Below, piece after piece: positions 23,392 through 35,484 of a stretch of DNA of 64,000 nt (its first letter is position 1; every line of letters begins with the position of its first letter). Below the pieces are notes generated by a model, which made no database searches, had not been told where the DNA came from, and was given only the letters and a program-made list of their open reading frames with translations. Source of the DNA: Quercus robur (Eukaryota; Streptophyta; Magnoliopsida; Fagales; Fagaceae); NCBI RefSeq assembly GCF_932294415.1, contig NC_065535.1:88552862-88616861 (forward strand), given 5' to 3'. The translations under genes and the position numbers were made by a program.

Positions 23392-24193
23392 TGTGGGGCC
23401 AGAGAACTTGGCGACCTCGGCCCACTTTGTGCTAGGCCTAAGGCCCGTGCTGAGGAGAGAAAAATGTCCGAGGACATATGATGAAAATCCAAATGGCCTA
23501 GAGATGTTGCCGAGGACGATTCTGTCCCCGGCATTCCAAAATCCAGAAGGAAAGAACAACACGCCATTGAAGGCAGCCTCCCAGAGCGTTCCCCGAAGAA
23601 AGGACGAGTACAGTAGGATGCATACGGGGGTATGGTGTAGGAGCAGTTCAAGGAAAAGCTATCACCTCCACATTTAATGCACCCAACTAACGTCCTGGCC
23701 GCATTAATGAGGAAAGGAGCCCTGAGCAGTGCGGCCTTGGTTGCCGCAACTCACAGAGGGTTTGGGAAGGTGGTTAATGGGACGAGCACTCGAGTAATGA
23801 CCTGCACAATCAACAGATGGAGGGTCAAGATCGACTGGAAAGAAGTATATAATGAGAGAGACCCTCCAAGAATGGGGGATCGCGAAAAAGGGACAGGAAG
23901 AGAGAAAAAGGAGAAAACTGCAGCAGTCTGCATGGCCTTGAAAACCACGGTAACCTAGTACTGAAAGTAGAAGAAGAAGAATACCAAGCTCCTCGGACGA
24001 AACACTCGGGAACAACATTTCAGGCTTAAACCCATTCCCTCATTGGTCCGTCCACACCTAACCGTGTTTAGTGATTGTGGTTCAGACTAACACCTAGTTC
24101 TTAAGCCCACTCTCTAAAAATTTATTATATTGGGCCAGTTGGACTTGAGACCTTTCGTCAAATAGAAGGAGCGTTCAAAACCAACACCCTACA
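23392..24193 (+). repeat. 3' LTR of the gypsy element
   Basis: 802 bp, starting TGTGGGG and ending CCCTACA, followed by target duplication GTAGT. It matches 11962-12759 along its length with several dozen differences, many of them C/T or G/A. Open frames in the LTR (93-104 codons) occur at the same place in both LTRs and are not genes. Confidence 0.95.
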
Positions 24194-24198
24194 GTAGT

Positions 24199-24419
24199 AT
24201 AATTTTGGTTATTATAAATTTCTTGAGATATTTGTGTGGATATCATAATAAACTTGTGCAATAATGTCATTACTTTCGCTTCATAAGTTGTTGTGGTCCA
24301 AATTAATAAGAATTTTCTTTTTTCACGCAGTACTAGAGTTTTTAGAACACAAATGGGTCTAAGTCGAATTTTTCAATTAGCATTAGAGCTTTTAGAACAC
24401 ATAGAGAGATATATATAAA

Positions 24420-24451
<32 letters not shown>

Positions 24452-25469
24452 TTTAATACAGAGAAGTCTAGCCTGTGCATTGCCCTACAAACTGCAAAGT
24501 AAGGCAAAGAACAGCGAGGTTGTAGTTTAGATAGCCTAAACTAGACTTTGAATGATTAATTGAGCTCTAGTTAAGGACAGAACTTAGGTAAATAGGGAAA
24601 AAGTTGTTTTTATTTTTATTTTTTATTATATCCTAATTTAATGACATACTTATGATATTATCTTAATATAATATTGTAAGATGTTGTAAAAAAAAGTTAA
24701 TTAAGCATTTGAATATATTTAGTATTGTATCTATTTTTTTGTGTTTTTGTGAAAAATATATAACAAGTTAATGAGAGATGATGTTTCATTTATTACTTCA
24801 ATCACTTACTTAGAAGAAAAAAAATAATTATAACAAAATGTATTTATTGTATTATAATTTTTTTCACTTTATTTAAAATCTAATATACATACGTATTATT
24901 AAGCATTTAGATTATGGAAAAATCTCAGTAAATAAAAAAATATAATAAAAAAATGAAAATATTGATGTTTATTCCGATAATATTTAAATATGGAACAAAA
25001 AAATGATTAATTTTATTGTCATATATAGTTATATATTAATTGATACACCTTAACAAAATAAGTAATTATGTTGTCAACAAAATTAATGAAATTAAGTCAA
25101 ATTAAAGTATTTTTGTACAAATATATTCGGGGAAAATGTATAATACATGTTTAATACCTTTTTTTAGGATTAATGTTTAATATACTTAATTATAAAAAAA
25201 CATGTATTTTTAGAATATTTTTGTTTCATCAAATATACGGTAGCTTTTTAAAAACATGCATACGTACGTGTGTTTACTATGTTTTGGAGAAAATGACTAA
25301 AAAATCATATCATCTTCTAAATGGTTGATTGGTAATGCACCTTAATTTAGTCATTAATAATGTCTGATCTTCCTTAAAATACTAAGGTCTAATTTGTACT
25401 AATTAATGGTTCCATATACATACATACATACATATATATAAAATAAAATGCAGTTGCAGTAATATAATG
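24199..25469. other. AT-rich intergenic
   Basis: No gene supported. It holds an (AT)n run at about 24424-24450 and long AT-rich sequence with no structure I recognise. A CATA-repeat lies at about 25417-25438. Confidence 0.65.
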
Positions 25470-25477
25470 ATTAATTT

Positions 25478-26052
25478 TAGGGGTGGTAAAATTGGACACG
25501 ACTCGCGAACTCGACACGACATAACACAACATGAAATTAGTAGCTAATGGGTTGAGTTTTAATGGGTTCATGTCATATTCGGGTTGACATGACTGACCCG
25601 TTTAATAAATAGATTGAGTTAATATTCAACATATGAAATCTGTTTGACTTGTTTAATTAAATGACATTTTACCAATATACCCTTCAAATCCTAGATATAT
25701 AAATTTATTAGTTGTTATGGTTTATTTTTTTTGACATATTGTGATTGATTATTTGTGATATTAAGATATACTTTAATTTTGAATGATTATTTGTGATGCA
25801 ATTACTCTTTATTTCTGAATTTTATATTAAAAATATTTTTTGTTTGTTTTTTTATAATTTTTTTTCTTTTCATTTTGATAATATCTAATAAAAAGGTCGA
25901 CACGACTGACCCGTTTAATAAATGGATCGTAAGAAGGGTTGAGAAATCTTAACCCGTTTAATAAACATATCGGGTTAATGTTGACCCATATAGTTGGATA
26001 CTCACGAGTTGATAGACACGACAAACCCAACACATACGAATTGCCACCTCTA
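25478..26052. mobile_element. hAT-like MITE rich in GACCCG motifs
   Basis: 575 bp with a perfect 8-bp target duplication, ATTAATTT (25470-25477 and 26053-26060). The ends are inverted: TAGGGGTGGTAA at the left and TAGAGGTGGCAA on the other strand at the right. The interior repeats 'gactgacccgtttaataaa' twice and other ACCCG/CGGGT words. No transposase. It belongs to the same broad class as 45766-47033 (similar TAG..GTGG ends and GGGTC-rich interior). Confidence 0.88.
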
Positions 26053-26060
26053 ATTAATTT

Positions 26061-28031
26061 CCCAAGAAATGCCCACATTAATTTATTTAAAAAAAAAAAA
26101 AAAAATTTGTTTCCCTCAAACTTTTGTTCAGACAAATGATAATGATGGATTAGTAAAGTAGGGGCTTATATTTCCAATCAAATCACTAAGAGAGAACATG
26201 AGGACCTAAATACCGGTGGATATTCAACCTTATATTTTTGGTGTTACTGGACCAAACCTTTCAAACTAGGTTGGATACCAGAGGATGTCTAGCATTACTT
26301 GAGTCATTTCCCATTAGATTTAAAAGCAATAAAGATTTAGGATACAGATCAGTGATACTTGTAGAGAAGAGAAAATAAGCCTGTGAAATTGTTACAACTG
26401 AAACTTAATTAGCAGCACTAGATGATGATGCCACCTACACCTGAACCCAGTTGCATCTCCCACTGATCGTCAGGTAAATAAATTAATACAGTTTCAAGTG
26501 CCGGGTCAAAGACTAAGGTCCTTTGCTCAAGTTTTATTTATTTATTATTATTACAATTTAATTTAATTACAAATTTTAAGTTCTTATGGATGCAGCTAGA
26601 AGAGAAGATTTAATTGTCAGTCTGCAAGGATTTTTATGGTTGCAGTGGTAATTATAACTTGAGAATATTTTTTAACATAGTACCGGAAGTACTAGGAAAA
26701 AAAAACATGTTTTCCTTGAAGGCCATGAAGAGATTCTTGTACTCCATAATCAAGGTTATTTCATTGATACCTCTCTCATCTGAAATTTTTATTTTTATGT
26801 TTTTGACTTCCATATGAAAAAATCACAACCAAAAAAAAAAAAAAAAAAAAAAGAAGAAGAAGAAGAAGAAGAAGAGAGAAAAGGAAATAAATGGTGAAGT
26901 GGTGGAAGTGGTAGGTTATGGTCATAGGAGGTGAGAAATGGGGGAAGAAATAAAGAGTAGAGGCTATGATTTATTCTAGGACTTAAGAATCTTTTGTTAC
27001 CAACTTTGTTATATAACTTGCAGGAGATTGGTGGAAAGTGTGTTCTTCAGGAAAAAAAAGCATTGGCAACTCTTTCAATTTTTTTTATTTTATTTTATGA
27101 AAAAGCATTGACAACTTGATATATCATAATATTTATATACTTAGTCATGCAACACTAGTGCCTAAGTTTTCTATCTTTATGTGTGTTTTTTTTTTTTTTT
27201 AATAATTTAATTAGAATTCACATTTCTTTTTTGTTTTTATTGAGTTCAATTTGAATGAGGATTTGCATTTTCATTTTATAATCCCTCCCATCTTATCGTT
27301 TGAGAAGGACAATTTGACCTACTGAAGCATACATCATGGTGCAGCGGCTTCCTCGTGCTAGTATAAGGGATAAAAAGGATTTAAGTGGATTGTATCATTA
27401 TATAAAGTGAGAATATTGTGTTATTATCACCTTCCACTAGGTACTTATTTAAGGAAATTCCATATGAATGGTAGGCAAAAAGAGATCTGAGTGCAAATTT
27501 GGTCATGAAAAATCGATCTGGGTTGTTACAAACACATATCTAGCAATTTTTTAAGTGATAAATTGACTAATGGGAGAAAAGGAATTTACGATTCATAATT
27601 CACAAACTTCCTTGCTGATTGCACTAATCAATTAAAATATTAACAAATCAGAAAGACCATCGTTGTTTGGTTGGGATATTAATAATGCAAATTTGGAATG
27701 AAAAGGGCTTGTTGACCTGCAGTGAAAAGAGAAAAATCTCATTTGTACCTCATGTACATCTCCAATAGTCATACAAGAAGGAAAATTTCAACAGAAAAGG
27801 AATCAAAAGTAAAACAATATATAACATTTGTGGCTGAGGAACCAATGGTTATAAACTAAAGTAAAACAATATATAACATCTGTGGCTGAGGAACCAATGG
27901 TAAACTAAGTATCCATTAGAATTGTCTTTACAAATTAAAAACTAATCAAACAAATGTAATTAGTACTCAACAAATCAAAATAAATCTGAAATTTCAGTTG
28001 AGTTTCAATTTTCTTGTAACCATTTTCATAA
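26061..28031. other. Region 3' of RLK copy 1, part of a segmental duplication
   Basis: From about 26400 on, this matches about 49090-50797 in order, with indels (for example 'gatgcagctagaag...gcagtggtaattataactt' against 49243-49320, and 'attgtatcattatataaagtgagaatattgtgttattatcacc' against 49923-49966). Short open frames differ between the copies, so none is likely coding. A poly-A run followed by (GAA)n lies at about 26832-26876. Confidence 0.75.
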
Positions 28032-31000
28032 TCAAACATCATCAGTTTTAGGAGGCACTTCTTCAATTGGCAGTGATGAGGAAGTATTAGAGAGATAATC
28101 CTTCAACCGTCCCATTTCATGGGCTACATCCAGCATGGTTGGTCTAGTTGAAGGTGTGAACTGTGTGCACATAAGGCCAAGCTCAATCATTTCTAGAATC
28201 ACATCTCTCCATATTTTGGTGTATTCCTTTGGCATGACTGATGGGGTGCACCTATCAAGAGCATGTTCAACTATGGGATCCAGCTTATGGGGGAAGTGAC
28301 TCTTAACCCATTCATGCAAGCTTGAGCCTTCATCAATAAGAACTTCTGTAGGGCGTCTTCCTGTAACGATTTCCAATAAAAGGACCCCAAAACTATACAC
28401 ATCTCCCTTAGTTGAAGCACTTCTGCCCAATCCATATTCTGCATTTCGTTAAATTGATGAAAGAGAAGAATTAGTATGATAGTAAAAAAAATTATTTATT
28501 ATGTTGTTGATGTGAGGCCAATCATAATTGTTATCATGTCAATTTTTAAATATGTATTTTTGAGGCTTTCAAAAAAAAATATATATATATGTATTTTTGA
28601 GTAAAACAGTATTAGCATTAGAAGTTTCCTTTAATATATTTTATCCCAGTATGAAGCATCATTTTCCTTAGGAGACTTTCGGTGTAATGGAAAACCGGTA
28701 CCAAGACATGCAATACGTTGTAATTATTGCTAGCATTGTGACCAAATAATCTTGTAGTGTAGTGATTAGTGAGTACTATGCTTAAATCAATAAGGTCCTA
28801 ACTCATTAAATTATTATTCTTATCATTTCACTAGACTTTACAGAGAACTCTATTGATGATTTTTCTGAGAAGTATGGGGCTATTCAGTGTCTAAGAAGGA
28901 AAACCATCTGACTAATTAATTTTGACAAATCATTTGGTGTGCAGAATGTTGAACATAATTTGTTTGCACAAACCAGCTAAGAAGTGTTGAACAGAACGAT
29001 ATAATATAGATTTGTGAGTTGCTCAGCAAATAAGTGATAGTAACCATAATGAAACATAAACACTATGAAAAATTCTAACAACGAAATCACGAGGAAAATA
29101 TAACCATATTTAATTCTAGGCTTCTAGCTTAGGCAGAAAAATACTTACCAGGAGCTATGTAGCCAACAGACCCGCACAATAAGCCATCTGTTGAGTTGAA
29201 GGATATTGTTTCCTTCACATTAGCACTCTCATCACCCCCTTTAACCAGCCTTGCAATTCCGAAATCAGTTACCAAAGCTGTCAAGTCATCATCAAGAAGA
29301 ATATTGCTCGGTTTTAGATCACAGTGTACAACTTTAACTGGAGAATGATGGTGCAAATAGGCCACTCCTTCAGCAACATCACTGCATATGTTCACTAGCT
29401 GTATCAAATCCAGACCACGTTTCAATCCATGGCTTGGGTAGAGATGCCTCTCCAAGCTTCCGTTTGACATCAGTGGAAGAACAAGAGCCTTAAAATCTGG
29501 CCTACTGCAAATTGTGATGATCCTCATTAAATTCCTGTGCCTTGTCCTCTTTAGGACTTGGCATTCTCTCTTAAAGCTCCATGGAGTTTCTATAGCTGAC
29601 TTTGTATCCAGAACCTTTACAGCAATTCTTGTATTATCATGAAGAACTCCCTTATAGACGTGACCAAACTGGCCTGAACCAATTAGGCTTGAAGCACTGA
29701 ACCCACCGGTGGCTTCAATGAGTTGACCATATGAGATTCTAGGGTGCTTGAGCTCTTTCCTTTCTTGTTCTTCCTCCTGCAAGTCCCCTCCATTGAAAAT
29801 TTCCAATTTTGATTGGATTCTTGACCTTTGTACAAGACGGTACCCAAGTATGCATACAATGGGAATGGCAAGTAATGAGAGGAGAATTGACAAAATAAGC
29901 ATAAGATGAGAATGTCTATTTGAGCACTTTGGCATGCCTTCAATTGAGCCACAAAGGCCATCATTTCCAAGGAAAGAGTCTATGGTGAGCAATGAAAATG
30001 CTCCCTCATTAGATACATTTCCAGAGAATTTGTTGAAAGAGAAGTTCGCATGCTTGAGAGTAGAGGACACCTGCAAAGATTGTGGTATTGCATCGATCAA
30101 TTGGTTCAAAGACACATCAAGTGTTTTTAGATAAGGCAATTGCCCTACTGAAAATGGAAGGGGGCCTTCTAAAAAATTACGCGAAAGGTTGAGACTTTCT
30201 AGTGCAATGCAACTTTTGAGTTGTGTTGGGATTGTGCTAGAGAGATTGTTATTGGATAAATCTATAGCTAGCACCATGTCCATTTTACTAAGCTCTAATG
30301 GCAAAGGCCCAGATAAGTGATTGCTAGACAAGTTCAAGTATAACTTCAAACTTCTCAATCCTGCAACTTCACTAGGAATCACCCCAAAAATCTTATTGTA
30401 AGAGAGGTCTAGAATTTCTAAATTGACACATTGGCCTAAACTTGGTGGTATTGTTCCTGAGAGCTGGTTTTGATAAAGCATTAGTCTTCTTAATTGGGGA
30501 AGGTTTGCAAAGCTATCCGGAATTGAACCTGATAGCTTGTTTCTCGATAAATCTAGAAGACCTAGATGGGGAATGTTGCCAAGAGCTGGTGGAATCTCAC
30601 CAGAGAGTGAATTATTTGACAAGTAAACTCTCTCTAGCTTTCCCATTCGACATAGTTCAGGTGGGATTGAACCATTCAATAAGTTACTAGACAAGTTTAA
30701 GAGGGTAAGATTAACAAGGTTTGAAATGTGAGGAGGAATAAAGCCATAGATAAGATTCTCATCAAGATGAAGTTGCACAAGATTGATAGAAAGATCACCA
30801 ATAATGGGAGGTATTTTCCCACGAAGGTTATTTCCCGCCAATTCGAGTTCTAGAAGGTCAGAACAATTTCCTAAGGAAGCAAAGAAAGGTTCAAGGTTGT
30901 TGTTACCATCATGGCTAACAAAGCTATTATAGGACAAATAGAGTATTTGTAACCTTGGCATTTCAAGTACAATCTCTGATGGTAGCTCCCCAGTTAACAT

Positions 31001-33350
31001 ATTAGATTCCAAGTCCAGCCATTGAAGTCGTGTGGAATTTAAGAGGGCTCGTGGTACATGTCCCACAAGCCTATTCGACCAAAGCAAAAGAAACTGCAAC
31101 TCTTTAAGCCCACATTCATTCTTTAAGGGGATTTCTCCACTTAAAGAATTGTTAGAAAGGTCAATATACTTCAAGGATAAAGACCCATTACAGAAAAGAG
31201 ATTCCGGGATTTCACCTTGAAGCTTGTTACTTCCCAAATCAAGATATACCATATTTTGAAGAAATCCCAAGTGGTATGGAATTTTCCCCTCAAGAAAGTT
31301 CCATGACAAGCTGAGTAGTCTGAGCTGAGAGAGAGAGCCTAACTCTTTAGGAATGGGACCTTTAAAGAAATTCCTTGATAAATCAAGAACAGTCAAGGAA
31401 GAAAGATTGGCTAGAGATGGAGAAATAGTGCCACTAAGCCATGTTGCATTGAGAATAAGCTCAGTGACACTGTCGCTTTCATTGTTGCACCTCACTCTTG
31501 CCCAGTTGCAAACATGAACACCCGAAGAGTTCCAATTCTGAAGGACATGTCCAGGGTCTGAAACAATCCCTGACATGAAAGAAAGCAATGCTGCTTTGTC
31601 ATTCATAAGCTGAGAATTTTGTGCACCAAGGACACCATACAAAACAATAACCAAACATAGGAAATTGTACGTGGAAAATTTACAAAATCCCATTGTAGAA
31701 TTGAAGAGAAAGAGAGTGGATGACACACAAGAAATGCAAAAACATGTACGTGGGCTTAATAAGAAGATAAAAACTAAGCCTTTGAGAGAGATGGATATGT
31801 TCAATGCAAAGAAGGAATTGTACTATGTAATGCTACAAAAAATTTGAACTCTTTTATTTTGTGCCTAACTGCCGTTAAGGGAGGGAAGGTACGTTTGGCG
31901 CCTGTGAAAATTGACTTTGAAAGTCACCAATAGGTGTGGAACACGAGTGGTACAGTGACATGACACGTAAGCAACGTTAAGATTTGGGGAGCAATGGTGG
32001 TGTACATGTCAGCACACCTATACCGACCTAATTAAATATCAGACTTATAAAATAGTTTACTATTTGGTTATGTTTTGTTGAAACATGTGTGGTTTGGTTT
32101 TTTTCCTAGTGAGAGTTTGGGCTATATTTAGTGGATGGTGTGCTGTTATGGAAGATAATGTAGCATAATAGCACGCTTAGGGGACGGTGATGTGGCAACT
32201 GGGAGGGTATTGATTTTGGCAAACTTGTCGGTTGAGATAGCGATGTGTTTTTTTAGCACTATGTTGATATCAATGTCAGTTCAGAAGTTGATACATAACC
32301 TCATTTGGGTATCATGCATTGCACTCACTCTCACTCTCAAAAATATATATAGATATATAGCACACCATGCAACTAATCTAATGAAAGAGATTGATTTTGT
32401 AGTAAATTTAGCAGTAGAAAACTAACTGGAAAGAGAAAAGACAAAAGAAAAACTAAACATAAAGAAAAAGTTCCTATGAATGTTTTTTTTTTTTTTTTTT
32501 GAGAAACAATTCCTATGAATGTTAATATTGTATGTAATTACATTGTCGCATACTAGCTAGTTGATATCAAGAATTTTCCATGACCCCTATGAAAAAGGGC
32601 AAGAGGATCGAGATTGGGTTGGAATCAATGTGTTGCGTTTGATGCCACAACTAAGAACCAAACTTTGATCAATGTTTTGGATTTTGCAAAGTATCAAAAT
32701 CAATCATAGATGTTTACGATCTTTGATCATTGTTTGTAGTAAAACTTATAGTATCCTTTGCATCGCTCTTATTTTCATTAATCAATCAAGAGATTTTTCA
32801 TTACTCCTTAAGGTTACTTGTTATATCATACACTTCTTGCATTGTTTCTTCTTTTCACATATTGTTGGAAAATTTAGACCATGCATGTTTGTTAAAGTTT
32901 AACCAATTTTATAGCAATGAATTTATTAAACAGATTTTTTTATTGCTCGTTTAGTTTTGGTTAAACACATTGAAGCTTCTCACAGCAACATATCTATGTT
33001 GAATATAGCAATTTCAACTTGATACCAACCTACATATATATCTTATTTGGTTTAATGGTGAATGAGAACTCAGTCATAAAGCCTTAGGCGTACAAAAACA
33101 CAACTTTCCAAAATTTGCCATCCTACACACCATAGACCTAACATATATCCCACAATTTTGGTGGTGAGCAGATCTTCATTCTTCAATAAACCAGCTCCAT
33201 TAGCACATGGATGAAGCCCCTTATCTGACATTTTTAGTATCAACTAATACATTCAAGCGAATAAACTCTATTATTTGGAGAAGAATAGAGATAATTTAAT
33301 TAATATTTGGTTGTTTTAGTCAAATGATAAGTTTTTATTGGTCCAATCAA
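26400..33350. repeat. Segmental duplication, unit 1
   Basis: This unit pairs with about 49090-63130. Matching landmarks run in the same order: the 3' flank, RLK exon 2, intron, exon 1, the promoter-side block with 'gaagataatgtagcataatag' (32150; 56820), 'gggtatcatgcattgcactcac' (32308; 56970), and 'tttggagaagaatagagataatttaatt' (33274; 63050). Once the inserted elements are removed from unit 2, the two are of similar length. Ends are approximate. Confidence 0.85.
28032..31693 (-). CDS. LRR receptor-like kinase, copy 1 (join 29149-31693 and 28032-28438)
   Basis: Two exons give 983 residues. The single intron has GTAAGT and GCAG ends and splits the E of APEYG, a conserved kinase position. The first 25 or so residues form a signal peptide. 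LRRNT with CNWARVRC follows, then about 19 extracellular LRRs with many N-glycosylation sites (about 75-560), a transmembrane helix at about 596-618, and a Ser/Thr kinase at about 670-960. Kinase landmarks are GSGQFGHVYKG, AVKVLD, HCDLKPSN (C before the catalytic D, so a non-RD kinase) and DFGIA. It resembles the Arabidopsis At2g24130 type. The ATG at 31693 is chosen because copy 2 starts at the matching residue; an upstream in-frame ATG (31804) adds 37 residues with no counterpart. Likely a plasma-membrane receptor; non-RD receptors are often immune receptors, but the ligand is unknown. No stop or frameshift seen. Confidence 0.93.
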
Positions 33351-34679
33351 GTTGTAAAAATTTAGCACCTCTGACTTAAAATAAAAATAAAAAAAATATT
33401 GGCGTAAATAAATCAGAGATTTCAAAATTACATTTTAAGAGAAGTCCATATTTTCATTTTATTTTACATTTTTAAATTGGAATAAATGGTGATGAAATCT
33501 TAAAAAATGCCGAAGGCCAAAAAGGCCTAGGACTGAACTCTGCAGCTGACATGCTAACAATCATATTAGTCACTTGCCTGTACGAAGCTTTGCCTGAAAC
33601 TATGGGTGGAAGTCTTTTGAGAAATCACTGTGTATATGGCAGTGCCCAAACGTTTTCTATTTTTTACCATTGCACAGTGCACTTGACATGGGCTTATTGG
33701 TCCCTTTTGTGTTCCAAGCCCATCAGAAGGTCCTTGAATGAACCCATTATCGGTGCAAAATGATCACCTTACCCTCCGATCCAGTTCTCCTAATTATCCA
33801 ATGTGCTGGACTTGGATCCTTCCTCCTGTGTGTATGGGTTTGGTCAATACAGCAGAATCTCTAATGCACGTACTTTTTATCCATCTTTTGGGCTTTGTCT
33901 TGTGGTGGAATGGTCTGGTGGGCCGTGGGCATATTTGATTCGTTCCAAATAAAACTGCTCTCGAGTCTTGATAATGTGAAAGGAGACAAATGGGATATTC
34001 GTTGAATTTTCTTGAGAGGGAAAATAGTCTGAGAGACTTTGATTACAATCAATGATTTTGATGTATAAAATCAAAACTTGGAGATTGGAAGAAATATATG
34101 AGGGTGTGGGTGTTTGTATTATATTTCTATGTTCATGTGTGTATATGAATAATGAATTTATGTATATCTTCTTTTCTTTTTTTAAGTAATTGATAAGAAT
34201 GTATCTCTATACTTTATAAAACAGCTTAATGATACAAAATCTTAAAATACATGAAGCAGTTTCACAATTAAATTGATGTAGCCAACTGACCAAGAAAATA
34301 TTGTCTGATTTAAGGCGAAGCTTGAGGGTTCCATTATATGCAGAGGCCTTCCAATAAATTTGCATAGTGATCTTTTTTTTCTTTTCTTTTTTGAATCAAT
34401 TTGCATAGTGATCTTCTGTACCAAAAAAGAGAATATTCAATGACAAAGATATCTTGCAACATAAATGATCTTCTGTATATAAGAAATTAATAATCTTAAT
34501 CTAGGCATAAACATGAGGAACAAAAAATTAAACAGACTTTTGTCTTATCTTTTCCCTTTCTAAAACTTAAGACCAAGGGAGAGAAAGATTTCATATTACT
34601 TGCAGCAGCATGTTCACATTATTCAAACACTGGTCAATAACTTTGCAATTCCAAATTGGAACATAAAGCTGTCATAAAA
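31694..34679. other. RLK copy 1 promoter side and intergenic
   Basis: 31694-33350 is the upstream part of segmental unit 1 and presumably holds the promoter of RLK copy 1. No certain TATA box was chosen. 33351-34679 has no recognised gene. About 34441-34680 is the block also found at 5429-5660. Short frames at 33551-33938 have no domain. Confidence 0.65.
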
Positions 34680-35425
34680 TGGAGGACTGAGAACATAATG
34701 TACAATTTTAGATGTATTGAGAAGCTTAAAATATCCATATTCATGGTTGGAGAAATTGGAAGGAATGATTATAACTATGCATTGTTTCAAGGAAAAACAA
34801 TTGAGGAGGTTAGATACATGGTTCTAGAAGTTGTCCAAGCAATAAAGGATGCTGTTATAGTAACTCTTTTTAGAAAACAAAATAAAATCATTTCTTTCTT
34901 CTTCTTTTTTCCTGCAAAATGACTTTCAATGTTTATTGATTCCTAATTCTCTATTATTGTTCCATAGGGTCATTGGTTATGGTGCATACCGAGTGGTTGT
35001 CCTTAAAATCTTCCCAATATGCTATTTACTAATCTATCTTGCAGCATTCTAGACCAACAATTCTGCTACTTATGAAAAAATTTACTACTTGAAGGGATTG
35101 ATTAATTTCTCAATAAATCACAATGATCCACTCAAGCAAGCCCTTGAAAATTTGAGAAAATAAAATCTTGTTGTTGTTATAGTATACGGTGGTGATTATT
35201 GCAATGCTTTCCAATGGATTTACCTTTATTCTCCAATTCTTGTTGAGTCTCTCTACACTTCTAATAGAATGCATGATTAATAGGACACAATATAATGGAG
35301 ATTTAGAAATGGATTTTGTGATTTTTCAAGGTACAAGATTTGATGATGCATTTGTGCAAAAATCTTGCTGTGATCTTGGAGGTGATTATGACTTTAGCAT
35401 GGCAGAAGAAAGGTGGCACTGTTAA
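34680..35425 (+). pseudogene. GDSL esterase/lipase pseudogene, 5' part
   Basis: The translation shows the middle and late parts of a plant GDSL esterase/lipase: KLKISIFMVGEIGRNDYNYA and GKTIEEVRYMVLEVVQAIKDAV (34720-34860), then after a GT-AG intron (about 34859-34968) RVIGYGAYRVVV and later NHDPLKQAL-like text, VVIVYGGDYCNAFQWIY (about 35175-35240), a second probable intron, and FVQKSCCDLGGDYDFS (about 35345-35398). The N-terminal part with the GDS motif is not recognisable. Stops occur near 35051 and 35161. The 3' end is cut by the LINE, and the last codons reappear at 41679-41744. Such enzymes are usually secreted acyl-ester hydrolases; this copy is dead. Confidence 0.82.
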
Positions 35426-35433
35426 TAGCACTC

Positions 35434-35472
<39 letters not shown>

Positions 35473-35484
35473 CAACGGTGAGAA

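Larger units (their letters stand above)
11962..24193 (+). mobile_element. Ty3/gypsy LTR retrotransposon, Tat/Retand type, complete
   Basis: Two direct LTRs of about 800 bp bound a 12.2-kb element, and the 5-bp target duplication GTAGT is perfect (11957-11961 and 24194-24198). Inside, in order, are gag, a degraded protease, reverse transcriptase with YVDD, RNase H, a second RNase H-like domain, integrase, a 78-bp tandem repeat, an antisense ORF region, a purine-rich stretch and the 3' LTR. The extra RNase H-like block (YVDGAANQRGSGVG) and the long 3' region with tandem repeats and an antisense ORF are features of the Tat group (Retand/Ogre relatives). The two LTRs differ at several dozen sites by eye, so the insertion is old compared with the copia element. 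It cannot be autonomous now because gag-pol has about 16 stop codons. Confidence 0.95.

Noticed and set aside
31694..31804. Upstream ATG adding 37 residues to RLK copy 1
   Set aside because: Copy 2 starts at the residue matching 31693, where a normal signal peptide begins. The upstream part is not conserved.
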